Of a stretch of DNA of 64,000 nt, positions 33,490 through 42,757 are shown one piece after another (position 1 is the stretch's first letter; each line of letters begins with the position of its first letter). The notes below the pieces were generated by a model. The model saw only the letters and a program-made list of their open reading frames with translations. It did not search any database and had not been told where the DNA came from. The stretch is from UBA935 sp031555615 (lineage in GTDB: Bacteria; Bacillota; Clostridia; Lachnospirales; Lachnospiraceae), in assembly GCA_031555615.1 (NCBI GenBank), contig JAVBUF010000010.1:62001-126000 (forward strand). The letters run 5' to 3'. The position numbers and the translations under genes were made by a program.

Positions 33490-34120
33490 AAAAAATAAAT
33501 CACAAAATATTTTACGGCCTTTTATGAAGCTTCAATTATCTGCCCTGAGTCCGGTGTTGCTGCTGTGTATTTTTCTGTTTCCGATTTCCTCATTGAAGGT
33601 TTCGGAATATCGCGGCTCGGTTATTTTTTGCGGTGTTATTATTATGAGTGCTTTTTTTATTACCAATAGTTTCGGCGTCAGCGATGGAAAATATAATATT
33701 AAATATCTCTTTAATACGTTGCCGGTGACCCCCTCCGTGATCATCGGGACACGGTGGACCATCACCTATGGTCTGGTCATTTTAGCAATGCCGGCAGCAA
33801 AAATTTTATCATATTTTTTTGTGACAGTAAGCCCGGACGTACTGCAGACGATTCAGGTATCGCCACTGTTGAATGGCTTTCTTCTGGCGGCCGTGGTGAT
33901 TCCGCTGAATATGCTGATTTATTCCCGGTTCAGTGCGGAAAGAGCATCAGTTATCGGCTCGGTTCTGGTTGCGGCACTAATCGTTTTACTTACATTCGGA
34001 CAGGAATTTTTCGGCAGATTTTTGTCCGGACAGGCTTGGATGGGTAACTTTGTACTGGCAGTCTGTGTGAATTATCTTTGCCTGAAGAGCTGTATTTCAA
34101 GATATAAGAAGGAGGAGTGA
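33482..34120 (+). CDS. ABC-2 type permease of the GntR operon
   Basis: About 212 aa with six hydrophobic segments and the small ABC2_membrane_5-type plan. ATG 33482 follows GGAGGAGCAAC; upstream in-frame starts lie inside the ATPase gene. It pairs with the YtrB-like ATPase. Its TGA lies six bases before the hydrolase-lipoprotein start, so the four genes form one operon. Confidence 0.85.
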   Translation: MIKKNKSQNILRPFMKLQLSALSPVLLLCIFLFPISSLKVSEYRGSVIFCGVIIMSAFFITNSFGVSDGKYNIKYLFNTLPVTPSVIIGTRWTITYGLVILAMPAAKILSYFFVTVSPDVLQTIQVSPLLNGFLLAAVVIPLNMLIYSRFSAERASVIGSVLVAALIVLLTFGQEFFGRFLSGQAWMGNFVLAVCVNYLCLKSCISRYKKEE

Positions 34121-34125
34121 GAACC

Positions 34126-35562
34126 ATGAAAAGAAAATTAATCGTATTATTTATATTGGTTTGTGTTACATTATCCGGTTGTACCCAAAAGCAGAGTGTT
34201 TCTGAATCTTCAACCCAACTGCCCGGTGTGCCGGAACAGCAGACAGATATGAGAGCAGCCGACCTATCAGCGGTTTCGGAGGCGGATGCTTTTCTGGAAT
34301 TTGTACTGGGTGGAGAGTATGAGCAGGCATTCGGGATGTGTGATGATGAGATGCAGACCTTTTTTGTTTCCGGTGAAAAGATGGGCACAATGTGGGAGGA
34401 AATTCTTGTTTCCGTTGGCGGTTATCAGAGCCGTGAACAACCCGGAACAGCCCAATCGGGTGATATGATGGTATACACCTATCCATCACAGTTTGATACG
34501 GGAGCTTACAATATTAATATCAGTATTTCAGCAGAGGGGTTGGTGGCTGGTTTTAACATTCTGCCTGTATCCTCTAATGAAAGCAATCTGAATGCCAGGG
34601 CCAAACAGGAAGGGATGGCGGCTTCCACTGATTTACCGGATGGAATTGCCGAGAAGGATATTGTTATCAACAAGGGACAAGAACATGAATTATACGGAAA
34701 GCTCACTTATCCGGCCGATGCCGACTATCCGATTCCGGCCATAGTGCTGGTTCATGGTTCCGGTGCTCATGATATGGATGAATCTATCACAGCAGAAAAC
34801 AAACCCTTTCGGGATATTGCTTATGCGCTTTCGCAAAAGGGCATCGCTGTTTTCCGTTATCATAAAGTTACCTATGCCTACCCGGAAGATTTTGACCAGG
34901 CGGCTATTACCATTGATCTGGAAACGGTAAATGATGCTGTGGCGGCAAAGCAAGCACTGTTAGATCAGGCGGGCATGGAATTATCTGACATCTATGTTGC
35001 CGGCCACAGTCTGGGTGGTATGATGGCTCCCCGGATTGCCAAAGAAGGCGGATATGACGGAATGATCCTGCTGGCAGGAAGCCCACGCAGTTTAGTGGAC
35101 ATTGTATATGATCAAAACTATTATATGGTATCTGTCAGTGATTTGCCCCAGGATCAGTGGGATGCCACGCTGGCAGAGGTTGACCGGCTGTATACAGAAG
35201 CAAAAGAAATCCTGCAGCTGCCGCATGCAGAAATGGAAGGAAAAACAGCATTAGGACTCCCTGCGGTATATTTACATTCCATTGCAACGCCCTCCGCAGC
35301 GGAATATATACAGGAACTGGATATTCCGATGCTGATCTTACAGGGCAGCAAAGATTTTCAGATATATGCAGACCGGGACTTTGCTTTATACGAGGAGATC
35401 ACACGGGGATTAAGTGATGTCACAATGATTGAATATGACGGCCTGAATCACTTATTCATGCCATCCTTTATGGAAAGGCCGGATCAGACGGAATATATGA
35501 CACCGGCCAAGGTTGATGAGAAGGTTCTGGAAGATATGGCGAAGTGGATCGAACAGCATTAA
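34126..35562 (+). CDS. Lipoprotein alpha/beta hydrolase with N-terminal DUF3887-like domain
   Basis: 478 aa: lipobox LSGC (Cys19), a DUF3887-like domain (about 50-150, AFLEFVLGGEYEQAF), then an alpha/beta hydrolase with HGSG oxyanion motif (210-213), nucleophile elbow GHSLGG (Ser295), late acid in QGSKDF and His in GLNHLF. It should be an extracellular esterase or acyl hydrolase. GGAGGAG lies eight bases before ATG 34126. Coupling to a GntR-ABC set suggests detoxification or remodelling of a surface compound. Its stop overlaps the stop of the convergent TetR gene by four bases. Confidence 0.87.
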   Translation: MKRKLIVLFILVCVTLSGCTQKQSVSESSTQLPGVPEQQTDMRAADLSAVSEADAFLEFVLGGEYEQAFGMCDDEMQTFFVSGEKMGTMWEEILVSVGGYQSREQPGTAQSGDMMVYTYPSQFDTGAYNINISISAEGLVAGFNILPVSSNESNLNARAKQEGMAASTDLPDGIAEKDIVINKGQEHELYGKLTYPADADYPIPAIVLVHGSGAHDMDESITAENKPFRDIAYALSQKGIAVFRYHKVTYAYPEDFDQAAITIDLETVNDAVAAKQALLDQAGMELSDIYVAGHSLGGMMAPRIAKEGGYDGMILLAGSPRSLVDIVYDQNYYMVSVSDLPQDQWDATLAEVDRLYTEAKEILQLPHAEMEGKTALGLPAVYLHSIATPSAAEYIQELDIPMLILQGSKDFQIYADRDFALYEEITRGLSDVTMIEYDGLNHLFMPSFMERPDQTEYMTPAKVDEKVLEDMAKWIEQH

Positions 35563-36143
35563 CAGACAATTTTTTCAAGGATTCCATCCAGCATCAGACC
35601 GATGGCATCGGCCTGTGCGGCAGGATTTTCATGCTGCATATTAATGAAACTTTGATAAAGCGCCTGAAAAATTAATGATGCTGTTTGGACATCGCAGATA
35701 AACTGTACCCCATGGTTAGATAAGGATTGGGCAGCATCGACGTTTTGCCTGGTATATGCCAGCATTCGTTCGCCGGATATTTTGCGTGAAATAAGGTCTA
35801 TAGTAGTGGGATTTATCTGAACAAGAATGGGGTGATGGGACATCAGTCCAGCCATTACATGAAATACCTGTTTTACCCGTTCTTTATCCGGTAAATCCCC
35901 ATTGTTTTCCAGAAGGATATCAAGCTCCTGAAAGATCGCTTTCTGAATATTCTGGACGATATCCAGATATAGATACTCCTTGCTTTCATAAAAGGTATAA
36001 AATGTGGCCTTGGCAATATTGGCAGCCTTGATTAAATCGTCAATGGTTACTTTTTTTAAGCCATGGGCAGAAAATAGTATTTCGCCTTCCGTTAAAAGTT
36101 TTTGACGGATATTTTCTTTTTCTGTTTTGCTAAAGCGTGGCAT
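35559..36143 (-). CDS. TetR/AcrR-family regulator
   Basis: 194 aa. Residues about 8-55 form the TetR HTH (TIDDLIKAANIAKATFYTFYESKEYLY), followed by an all-helical ligand and dimer domain. It is the last gene of a leftward operon with a methyltransferase and a zinc-ribbon membrane protein, and is probably its autoregulator. A palindrome could not be assigned with confidence. Confidence 0.9.
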   Translation of the reverse strand: MPRFSKTEKENIRQKLLTEGEILFSAHGLKKVTIDDLIKAANIAKATFYTFYESKEYLYLDIVQNIQKAIFQELDILLENNGDLPDKERVKQVFHVMAGLMSHHPILVQINPTTIDLISRKISGERMLAYTRQNVDAAQSLSNHGVQFICDVQTASLIFQALYQSFINMQHENPAAQADAIGLMLDGILEKIVC

Positions 36144-36158
36144 ATGAGGGGCCTCCTG

Positions 36159-36953
36159 CTAATATGTGATATTCTTTTTAAATTGTATATGTAAAATCTG
36201 GCTGCGGTTTCTTGTGGAAGGCAGAATGTTCATGATTCTGAAGAAAAGGGATTGACGGTTTTTCAGTAAATCCCCGGTACTCCATGAATGCAGCAGACAG
36301 ATAGATGGATTTAAAGCTTCTATGTCCTTTGCTTTATCAAGCCCCCAGCAAAATGGGCTGCTGATACTTTTTCCGATGAAAAAACTATGCATAACGTCAA
36401 AGTACATATCAGCACCCGGAAAATGTTCGGATAATAAACCGAAAATCCGGCAGATATCTTCAGGGGGGAAATACATCAGCAGTCCCTCGGCAAGGATGAC
36501 AATGTTCTGGCCATGGATATCACCGATTTCCTGCACCCAGGCATCATCCAGTACAGATTTTGCGATAAAACGGATACGGTCATTTTCTTCAAAAAATTTT
36601 CTTCTCAGGGTGATGGCATCCGGTAAATCCAACTCAAAACCTCTCAGTTTTCCATTGTCCAGCCGGCATATCCGTGTATCCAGTCCGGCTCCCAGATTAA
36701 TGATAGTAGTATCAGGCTTATTTAAGAGTATATTTCTGATTTCATCATCAATCACTTTCGTTCGGGATAAAATGCCATGAGTTGTGATCTGACCGCCGTT
36801 TATTATCAAATCGCCGGTGTCTGTCCGTTCAATAATACTAACCGACTTTTCGTCCTGTATAACAGGATTTTGTTGGTTTATTTCCGCGGCCCTGACTGCC
36901 AGCGGAATAAAAAGAGACTTTGATATATCATCAAGGGTATAATCGGTATTCAT
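36159..36953 (-). CDS. Leucine-carboxyl-methyltransferase-family SAM methyltransferase
   Basis: 264 aa. The family motifs are clear: NLGAGLDTR (86-94), FELDLPD, and AEGLLMYFP in the middle (the LCM/PPM signature). In bacteria this family methylates small molecules, often in natural-product pathways, not phosphatase 2A. Its start overlaps the end of the zinc-ribbon gene (36950-36953) and the TetR gene follows 15 bp later, so it is the enzymatic core of a three-gene operon with an unknown substrate. Confidence 0.85.
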   Translation of the reverse strand: MNTDYTLDDISKSLFIPLAVRAAEINQQNPVIQDEKSVSIIERTDTGDLIINGGQITTHGILSRTKVIDDEIRNILLNKPDTTIINLGAGLDTRICRLDNGKLRGFELDLPDAITLRRKFFEENDRIRFIAKSVLDDAWVQEIGDIHGQNIVILAEGLLMYFPPEDICRIFGLLSEHFPGADMYFDVMHSFFIGKSISSPFCWGLDKAKDIEALNPSICLLHSWSTGDLLKNRQSLFFRIMNILPSTRNRSQILHIQFKKNITY

Positions 36954-37321
36954 AAGCGAGGGCTCCTTTCGTTGGTGAAGCGTATTCCGCAGATATTACA
37001 ATTTAGGGTTTCCGCACTAACTTGTCTGTTGCCGCAAGCTTGGCATTCATATTTTCCATTTCCCAGTGGCAGCTTCTTTTTCCGCAGTTCAGCATATTGA
37101 CGGTCTATTTTCTTATCCTGATGTAATTCAACTGAAAGCAATCCTATGAAAAACAGTGTGATCATTATGCCAATTACCAGTGATAGATAAATTAGGACTG
37201 AAAAAAATACAATATGAAATGTAGAACGGAATATAAATAAGCAAAGTGGAATGACGAAAAGAAACAATGCTGCCAATCCGATGATTTTATGTGCATATCC
37301 GTTTGAGTTGATTTTTTTCAT
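36950..37321 (-). CDS. Small membrane protein with C-terminal zinc ribbon
   Basis: 123 aa: two transmembrane helices (about 12-31 and 36-62) and a cytoplasmic tail ending in a rubredoxin-like zinc ribbon (CQAC at about 94-97, CNIC at about 108-111). No family is recognised. It leads the methyltransferase-TetR operon, with a near-consensus promoter about 55 bp upstream. Confidence 0.75.
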   Translation of the reverse strand: MKKINSNGYAHKIIGLAALFLFVIPLCLFIFRSTFHIVFFSVLIYLSLVIGIMITLFFIGLLSVELHQDKKIDRQYAELRKKKLPLGNGKYECQACGNRQVSAETLNCNICGIRFTNERSPRL

Positions 37322-37372
37322 AAGACATTTTTCCCTATATGAACTAAAAATATAATTTGGTATGTATATTAT

Positions 37373-37401
37373 AATATACTAAGTTAATTATTTATTGTCA
37401 A
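37373..37401 (-). promoter_or_regulatory. Promoter of the zinc-ribbon/methyltransferase/TetR operon
   Basis: On the minus strand TTGACA (37396-37401), a 17-bp spacer and TATATT (37373-37378). The AT-rich inverted stretch around the -10 (TATATTATAATATA) may hold the TetR operator. Confidence 0.7.
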
Positions 37402-37450
37402 GAGAAATAGTATTTCACCTTATGATTTGTGCATTTCACCTGCCATGATA

Positions 37451-37479
37451 TTGCATGTAAAGAAAATCTATTATATGCT
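37451..37479 (+). promoter_or_regulatory. Promoter of the LytTR-DUF3021-TraX operon
   Basis: TTGCAT (37451-37456), a 17-bp spacer and TATGCT (37474-37479) lie 36 bp before the TTG start. Confidence 0.55.
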
Positions 37480-37515
37480 GAATAAACATAATCACAACAG
37501 TACAGGAGGCCGGAT

Positions 37516-37971
37516 TTGAAACTAAGAATCGAGAAGGGAACGGAATATACGGAAACAGAGATTATTATTCAGTGCCCTGAGGTGGATGCACGTCTGGATG
37601 CCCTGATTAGCCAGATTCGGATGTATGATCTGACTATCCCAGTAAAAAAGGAAGGACGTAGCTATATGCTTTCGACAGATAGTCTTTTTTATTTTGAAAG
37701 TGTGGAAGAGAAGACCTTTGCCTATCAGAAAGAGGAAATATATGAATGTCCGCTGCGGCTATATGAACTGGAAGAGCGGCTGACAGGTACGTCTTTTACC
37801 CGAGTTGGCAAGGCCTGTGTGCTGAATACGGCAGTCGTAGATGCGGTACGCCCCTTGCTGGGCGGCCGGCTGGAAGCGTTACTGGAAAATGGTGAAAAGA
37901 TTGTTGTTAGCCGTCATTATGTTCCGGCTTTTAAAAAGAAATTCGGATTGGGAGGAGAAAGTGATGTCTAA
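37516..37971 (+). CDS. LytTR-domain DNA-binding regulator
   Basis: 151 aa. The N-terminal 45 residues are a short dimer segment; residues about 47-148 are a LytTR domain (SYMLSTDSLFYFESVEEKTFAYQ, LEERLTGTSFTRVGKACVLN, VVSRHYVPAFK). Translation starts at TTG 37516, six bases after a perfect AGGAGG, an unusual start likely to lower expression. There is no receiver domain, so regulation is probably by the membrane partner encoded next, as in other LytTR/DUF3021 pairs. Confidence 0.87.
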   Translation: MKLRIEKGTEYTETEIIIQCPEVDARLDALISQIRMYDLTIPVKKEGRSYMLSTDSLFYFESVEEKTFAYQKEEIYECPLRLYELEERLTGTSFTRVGKACVLNTAVVDAVRPLLGGRLEALLENGEKIVVSRHYVPAFKKKFGLGGESDV

Positions 37972-38416
37972 GATACGAACTTTTTTTATTATGAATTTTA
38001 CTATTTATGCCGTGCTGGTTTTATTACAGGCGCTTTTGCATCTGGCGGGAATCGTTGAGGATTTTAACAGTGTGATTGTATCCCAGTATTTCATCCTGTC
38101 AAGTCTGCTTGCGGGTGTGGATTTGGTTATCAATACTTTTCTGCGGCTCAAATCGGCATTATTCCGGATGGTCGTCAGTACAGGTATTGTGGTGCCGATT
38201 GTATTATTCATGGGTGGAGTGGTGCTGCGCTGGTTTTCTTTTAAAACCAAATGGGTGGTCTTGAGCATTGCACTTACCATCAGTATTGAAACAGTGCTTT
38301 ATTTAACAACCGGAATGTTTTCGGCAAAAAAAGCAGCAGCCCAGATTAATCAGGTTATCAGGCAGAAAAAAGAGGGGAAACGATTAGAAGGAGAGACCAA
38401 TGCTGACAAACAATAA
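37964..38416 (+). CDS. DUF3021-like membrane protein
   Basis: About 150 aa with four transmembrane helices (about 8-27, 43-60, 70-90, 96-116) and a basic C-terminal tail. ATG 37964 follows GGAGGAGAAAGTG and overlaps the LytTR gene. LytTR plus DUF3021 is a recurring Firmicutes pair, in which the membrane protein is thought to hold or inhibit the regulator; its signal is unknown. It overlaps the TraX-like gene by 17 bp. Confidence 0.78.
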   Translation: MSKIRTFFIMNFTIYAVLVLLQALLHLAGIVEDFNSVIVSQYFILSSLLAGVDLVINTFLRLKSALFRMVVSTGIVVPIVLFMGGVVLRWFSFKTKWVVLSIALTISIETVLYLTTGMFSAKKAAAQINQVIRQKKEGKRLEGETNADKQ

Positions 38417-39134
38417 AAAACTTAATGGAAATATACTGAAATTGATAGCAATTTTGGCAATGACAATCGATCATGGAGCCTGGCTGCTGCTGCCCAAGGA
38501 AACAATTCCGGCATATATCTGTCATGTCATCGGCCGGCTGACCTTTCCCATTATGGCATTTATGATTGTGGAGGGATATCACCATACCAGAGATACCCGG
38601 AAGTATCTGCTGCGCCTGGCAATATCGGCGGTCATAGCACATTTTGCTTATGCCCTTTGTTTTAACCATCCCATTTTATTTGATTTCAGTAAGATGGTGG
38701 TTGATACTACTTCTGTTTTATGGGGATTTACATTTGGCTTATTAGCGCTTATTATATATCATCACCAACGAATGAAAATGTGGCTCAAGGCAATATTAAT
38801 TATCATTTGTATTATCCTGGCGATTCCCTCCGACTGGTCATGGGTTTGTGTTGTATTCCTGCTGGTGCTGGATATAAATTATGGGAACATAAAGAGACAA
38901 TTCATCGGCATGACGGTTTTCGGCTTTAGTTACGCATTGGTATATTGTCTGATCAGCTCATGGTGGAGCAGTTTTCAATTTGCCATTGTCCTGGCTTTTC
39001 CTTTGCTATGGCTCTATAATGGTGAAAGAGGGCGATGGCGGGGAATGAAATGGCTGTTTTACATATATTATCCACTGCACTTGATCATATTTGGGATAAT
39101 CAGGGTGGCATTTGATATTGCTTATCCAAGGTAA
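38400..39134 (+). CDS. TraX-family membrane protein
   Basis: 244 aa with about eight helices and the TraX signature: LKLIAILAMTIDHGAW, IGRLTFPIMAFMIVEGY, KYLLRLAI, and the C-terminal YYPLHLIIFG. F-plasmid TraX acetylates pilin; chromosomal homologues in Firmicutes lie outside conjugation clusters and probably acylate some membrane or surface component. AAGGAGAG precedes the ATG. Nothing else here suggests conjugation. Confidence 0.87.
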   Translation: MLTNNKKLNGNILKLIAILAMTIDHGAWLLLPKETIPAYICHVIGRLTFPIMAFMIVEGYHHTRDTRKYLLRLAISAVIAHFAYALCFNHPILFDFSKMVVDTTSVLWGFTFGLLALIIYHHQRMKMWLKAILIIICIILAIPSDWSWVCVVFLLVLDINYGNIKRQFIGMTVFGFSYALVYCLISSWWSSFQFAIVLAFPLLWLYNGERGRWRGMKWLFYIYYPLHLIIFGIIRVAFDIAYPR

Positions 39135-39157
39135 AAGAGTTTCTTTCTTTAGATGAT

Positions 39158-39204
39158 TGCTCCTGAGACTTAAAACATAAGTCGCAGGAGCATTTGTTTA
39201 TTTT
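39158..39204 (+). terminator. Terminator of the LytTR operon
   Basis: A 15-bp stem with one mismatch (TGCTCCTG.GACTTA with TAAGTC.CAGGAGCA), a five-base loop, then TTTGTTTATTTT. Confidence 0.75.
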
Positions 39205-39310
39205 AAATAATCTTAATATTTCATATTGTGAGTCATGTGATACAATATAAAGAGTATATATTATTTAAATTTAGCAGGAAAGATGGTTAAGTAATCAAGG
39301 AGAAATTAAA

Positions 39311-39793
39311 ATGACTATTATCATTAAACCCCATCACTTACTGGATGTATTCAAATTGTATAACAGAGGAGTTTACCCGCTCACGCCTGATCTGAATTAT
39401 GAACATGATTTTTATTTAATTGGAAATTTAATACTTGATGGTAAGGTCGATATGGTTTCTCTAACCATTCATTCGGATGATATCTGTAAACCATGTAAGC
39501 ATAATAAAACCGGAATTTGTATGGATTCTCTGGAGATTGACAGTTTTGATAAAAAGGAGGAGTATAACCGATTTATTGATAAAAACTTATTACAGCAATT
39601 TCAGTTAGAGGAAGATTTATCCTACGATCTTGATAAACTGCTTAATTTGATGACCAGGAAACTATCATTGGAATTGATTTCTGAAGTATGGTGCTATAAT
39701 AGTAAAGAGGATAATGAGTTAAGATTTGTGAATACCCTTAATGGAATTGAAAAGTATATACAGAGCAAAACGAAGGACTGCCGGTCTGAATGA
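39311..39793 (+). CDS. DUF1284-like protein with a cysteine cluster
   Basis: 160 aa. The opening IIIKPHHLLDVF resembles the RPHHLLC start of DUF1284 proteins. CKPCKHNKTGIC (near residues 61-72) offers three or more cysteines for a metal or iron-sulfur site. It is cytoplasmic and its function is unknown. The stop overlaps the FG-GAP gene start (ATGA), which couples it to the extracellular gene set downstream. Confidence 0.5.
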   Translation: MTIIIKPHHLLDVFKLYNRGVYPLTPDLNYEHDFYLIGNLILDGKVDMVSLTIHSDDICKPCKHNKTGICMDSLEIDSFDKKEEYNRFIDKNLLQQFQLEEDLSYDLDKLLNLMTRKLSLELISEVWCYNSKEDNELRFVNTLNGIEKYIQSKTKDCRSE

Positions 39794-40497
39794 AAAGTAA
39801 AATAATTGTTGGCTTTGCCATAATATTGACATTTATACTGATTTTTGTAAATCGTATATTACATGCCTCTCCAGTGGAAGGTTCCGTTTTGGTGCGTGAC
39901 ATTGTTTCATACTGTACAGGCGATGTGACAAACGACGGAATCCCTCAATTGCTGGCCATATCAGGAAACGGTGAAATCGACAGCGGCCAACGGCACGGCG
40001 AGTTTCTGCTTGTGTGTGATGCCTCGGCAGAAGCTGATATAAAGAAGCTGGGTTATATCCCACCTGATAAAATACATAACCGTATCGATCTTGCCGGAAT
40101 TAAACCATTAAAGGTTCAGCTTGGGGATATAAATGGCGATGACCTGAATGAAATTGCCATCTGTGTTTATAAAACGGCAAAATTTCATCCTGTCATGGCG
40201 AAACGCCCGTTTTTCTTTAATCTCGTCCAAGGTAATCTGATTCCGGTTTGGCTTGGTTCACGCCTTTCGCGACCGTTTGATGATTATATTTTGAATGATA
40301 TAGATGCGGATGGGATAGATGAAATCATATCTATAGAGCAACTTGAAAATGGTAATTGGGTGGTGGCGGTATACAACTGGAGCGGCTTCGGATTTGAAAT
40401 GTCTGTTCAGTCGGAGGAATTTGACAGGGAACTGCATTTTGATAAATTTATTTTTGGCCTTGATAATGAAGGGAAACTTTTTATAGGTAATCAGTAA
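39790..40497 (+). CDS. Membrane-anchored FG-GAP/calcium-loop repeat protein
   Basis: 235 aa: one N-terminal signal anchor (about 5-23), then an external domain with three calcium-type loops of the FG-GAP/VCBS kind (GDVTNDGIPQL, GDINGDDLNEI, NDIDADGIDEI). This suggests part of a beta-propeller. It lies 13 bp before the DUF3160 lipoprotein gene and is likely co-expressed with it and capA. Function is unknown; binding of a surface partner is plausible. Confidence 0.65.
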   Translation: MKSKIIVGFAIILTFILIFVNRILHASPVEGSVLVRDIVSYCTGDVTNDGIPQLLAISGNGEIDSGQRHGEFLLVCDASAEADIKKLGYIPPDKIHNRIDLAGIKPLKVQLGDINGDDLNEIAICVYKTAKFHPVMAKRPFFFNLVQGNLIPVWLGSRLSRPFDDYILNDIDADGIDEIISIEQLENGNWVVAVYNWSGFGFEMSVQSEEFDRELHFDKFIFGLDNEGKLFIGNQ

Positions 40498-40510
40498 ACG
40501 GAGGGAAATT

Positions 40511-42757
40511 ATGGAATTTACAAACGGTATCTGTCGGTCATTGTCTTTAGTACTTATAATTGTTTTGTTTACTGTATGTGTTGCCGGCTGCGGCAGTAGT
40601 ACAGAAGCTATCGATGAATCCACAGTCGGTCCATCTGTGACGGAAGTGACTGATACGCCCCCAAAGACCGATCCTGGTATTGCTAACGCCTTAAACCTGA
40701 GCTTTAAACCGGAATTCGGAAAGGCCGGTAATGTGTATGTGCCGGTGGATGTTATACCCAATGCTGCCGCTTATACGATTGATCCCAATCTTTCAAATGT
40801 TGTCAATCTTGATCAGTTTCCCAATCTTACAGCGGATCAAAAGCAAAAACTTGTGGACAACGGGTTTGTCGTAGCGCCAGGCAGACAAGAGCAGCTTTTT
40901 TATATCTACGAGGACAATACTTATAAGAAAATCCCTAATTTTGTTACCACTGATTCGGTGCTGCAAGTCTATCATATTTTTTATGATTATGCCCTGAGAA
41001 GCACCGAAGGGATGGCGCTGCTGTCCAATGCGCTGACACTGAACAACAACATGCTGATCCAGCTTCAAAGAGAGTACGGCACTGTTTCTGATCCGGCAGT
41101 CAGGGCCGAGGTGTTGAAAGTAATGGGCTATTTTGGTGTTGCCCAGCTTGCTTTTGGGGAAGCATTACCTGCTGATTTTCCTGCGGAGATAAAAAATCTT
41201 GTGGAACAGGAAATGGCGCTGTTAAATGCTGCCGACGGAAGACATCCGTCACCGCTTTTCGAACATGAGATTGATTATTCGTTATGTACTCCCCGTGGAC
41301 ACTATACACGAAGCCAGGAACTTGAAAAATACTTCAAAGGATTGAGCTGGTACGGAGTTGTTCCTTATCCGCTGTATGAAAGCGACGGGGAAACCCCGGA
41401 TATAAATTCGGCAATGCGTGCACTTATAACCGCCGCCGCGTTATGCCGTCTGCCTGTGCAGGACGGCGGTGCATTATGGGAAAACATCTATAGCACAACA
41501 GCATTCTTTGTGGGTACGGCCGATGATGTGACCCCATTTCAGATAGCGGAAATAATGGTGAAAGTATATGGTGAAAACCCTAATTTAAATGAGCTGGCAG
41601 ACCCGGTTAAGCTGGATTCCTTTTATCAGGAGGCGGAAGCATTACCAAAGCCGCAGATCAATGCCAAAAACCGACTTGCCCAGGCAGAGGGTAAAGATAT
41701 TCCTGCCGGTTTACAACTGCGGTTTATGGGGCAGCGTTACATCCCGGATTCGGAAATTCTGCAGGAGCTTAGTGAATCGGTTTTAAGGCCCTTTCCCACC
41801 GGGTTGGATGTTTTTGCCACCCTTGGCTCAAAACGAGCAGCCGATATCATTGCCAGGGAATATGCACCGACAGAAAACTGGCCGGAATATACCGAAAATT
41901 TTGAGCGTATGAAAGCGAAGTTTACCACCTTGCCGGATTCCACATGGCAGTCAAACATGTATTATGCGTGGCTGTGGACACAGAACTCACTGACAGGTGA
42001 ATATGGTCAGGGATATCCCATGTTTATGCAAGGCACGGCGTGGCAGGATAAATCCCTCACCACGGCGCTGGGAAGCTGGGCAGAGATGCGCCATGACACA
42101 ATTCTTTATGCCAAAGGATCAGCCGCGGAATGTGGCGGATTTGATGAACCGCCGGTTGTCCGTGCCTATGTGGAACCTAATCCCGAGCTTTATAACCGCT
42201 TATTGTGGCTGACATCATACACGCGGGAAAATCTTTCGGCCCGGGGAATTTTACCGGAAAACATTGAATATGCCTGTAACGGATTTGAAAACATGCTGGT
42301 ATTTTTACGGGATTGCGCCATCAAGGAGCTTCGCGGAGAGGATTTAACAGCAGAAGAATATGACAGCCTTCTTACTTATGGCGGCCTGCTGGAAAATCTC
42401 ACAACAAGCTGTGTTGAAAACGGGTATAAATGGTATCAGATTGAATCGGAAGCAGACCGTAACATGGCGGTCATTGCCGATGTCCATACGGCATATTCCG
42501 GCGGATATCTGGAAGAAGCAGTGGGAACGGCGGCCGAGATTTATGTTATCGTGCCGATGAATGGTGAATTATATCTCACACGCGGAGCAGTATTTGATTA
42601 TTTTGAATTTGTGTCGCAAAAACGAATGACGGACGAAGAATGGCAAACTATGGTTCGTGATGATCCCCCTCGGCGTCCATCCTTCACCTCAAGCTTTATG
42701 GAAGGCGAAGCGCCGGAAGTACCGGCTCCTATTGAGCCGTATACGACGGGATGTTAG
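40511..42757 (+). CDS. DUF3160 lipoprotein
   Basis: 748 aa. The lipobox VAGC places Cys27, followed by a Pro/Thr-rich linker and a large DUF3160 domain (from about residue 90: NFVTTDSVLQVYHIFYDYALRS, then WTQNSLTG, SWAEMRHDTILYAK, VADVHTAYSGGYLEEAVG). DUF3160 is a conserved extracytoplasmic helical domain of unknown activity. GGAGG precedes the ATG. Its last codons overlap the capA start. Confidence 0.87.
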   Translation: MEFTNGICRSLSLVLIIVLFTVCVAGCGSSTEAIDESTVGPSVTEVTDTPPKTDPGIANALNLSFKPEFGKAGNVYVPVDVIPNAAAYTIDPNLSNVVNLDQFPNLTADQKQKLVDNGFVVAPGRQEQLFYIYEDNTYKKIPNFVTTDSVLQVYHIFYDYALRSTEGMALLSNALTLNNNMLIQLQREYGTVSDPAVRAEVLKVMGYFGVAQLAFGEALPADFPAEIKNLVEQEMALLNAADGRHPSPLFEHEIDYSLCTPRGHYTRSQELEKYFKGLSWYGVVPYPLYESDGETPDINSAMRALITAAALCRLPVQDGGALWENIYSTTAFFVGTADDVTPFQIAEIMVKVYGENPNLNELADPVKLDSFYQEAEALPKPQINAKNRLAQAEGKDIPAGLQLRFMGQRYIPDSEILQELSESVLRPFPTGLDVFATLGSKRAADIIAREYAPTENWPEYTENFERMKAKFTTLPDSTWQSNMYYAWLWTQNSLTGEYGQGYPMFMQGTAWQDKSLTTALGSWAEMRHDTILYAKGSAAECGGFDEPPVVRAYVEPNPELYNRLLWLTSYTRENLSARGILPENIEYACNGFENMLVFLRDCAIKELRGEDLTAEEYDSLLTYGGLLENLTTSCVENGYKWYQIESEADRNMAVIADVHTAYSGGYLEEAVGTAAEIYVIVPMNGELYLTRGAVFDYFEFVSQKRMTDEEWQTMVRDDPPRRPSFTSSFMEGEAPEVPAPIEPYTTGC

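Noticed and set aside
38400..39134. TraX as a sign of a conjugative element
   Set aside because: No relaxase, VirB4, coupling protein, integrase or attachment repeat is visible; chromosomal TraX homologues are common in Firmicutes.
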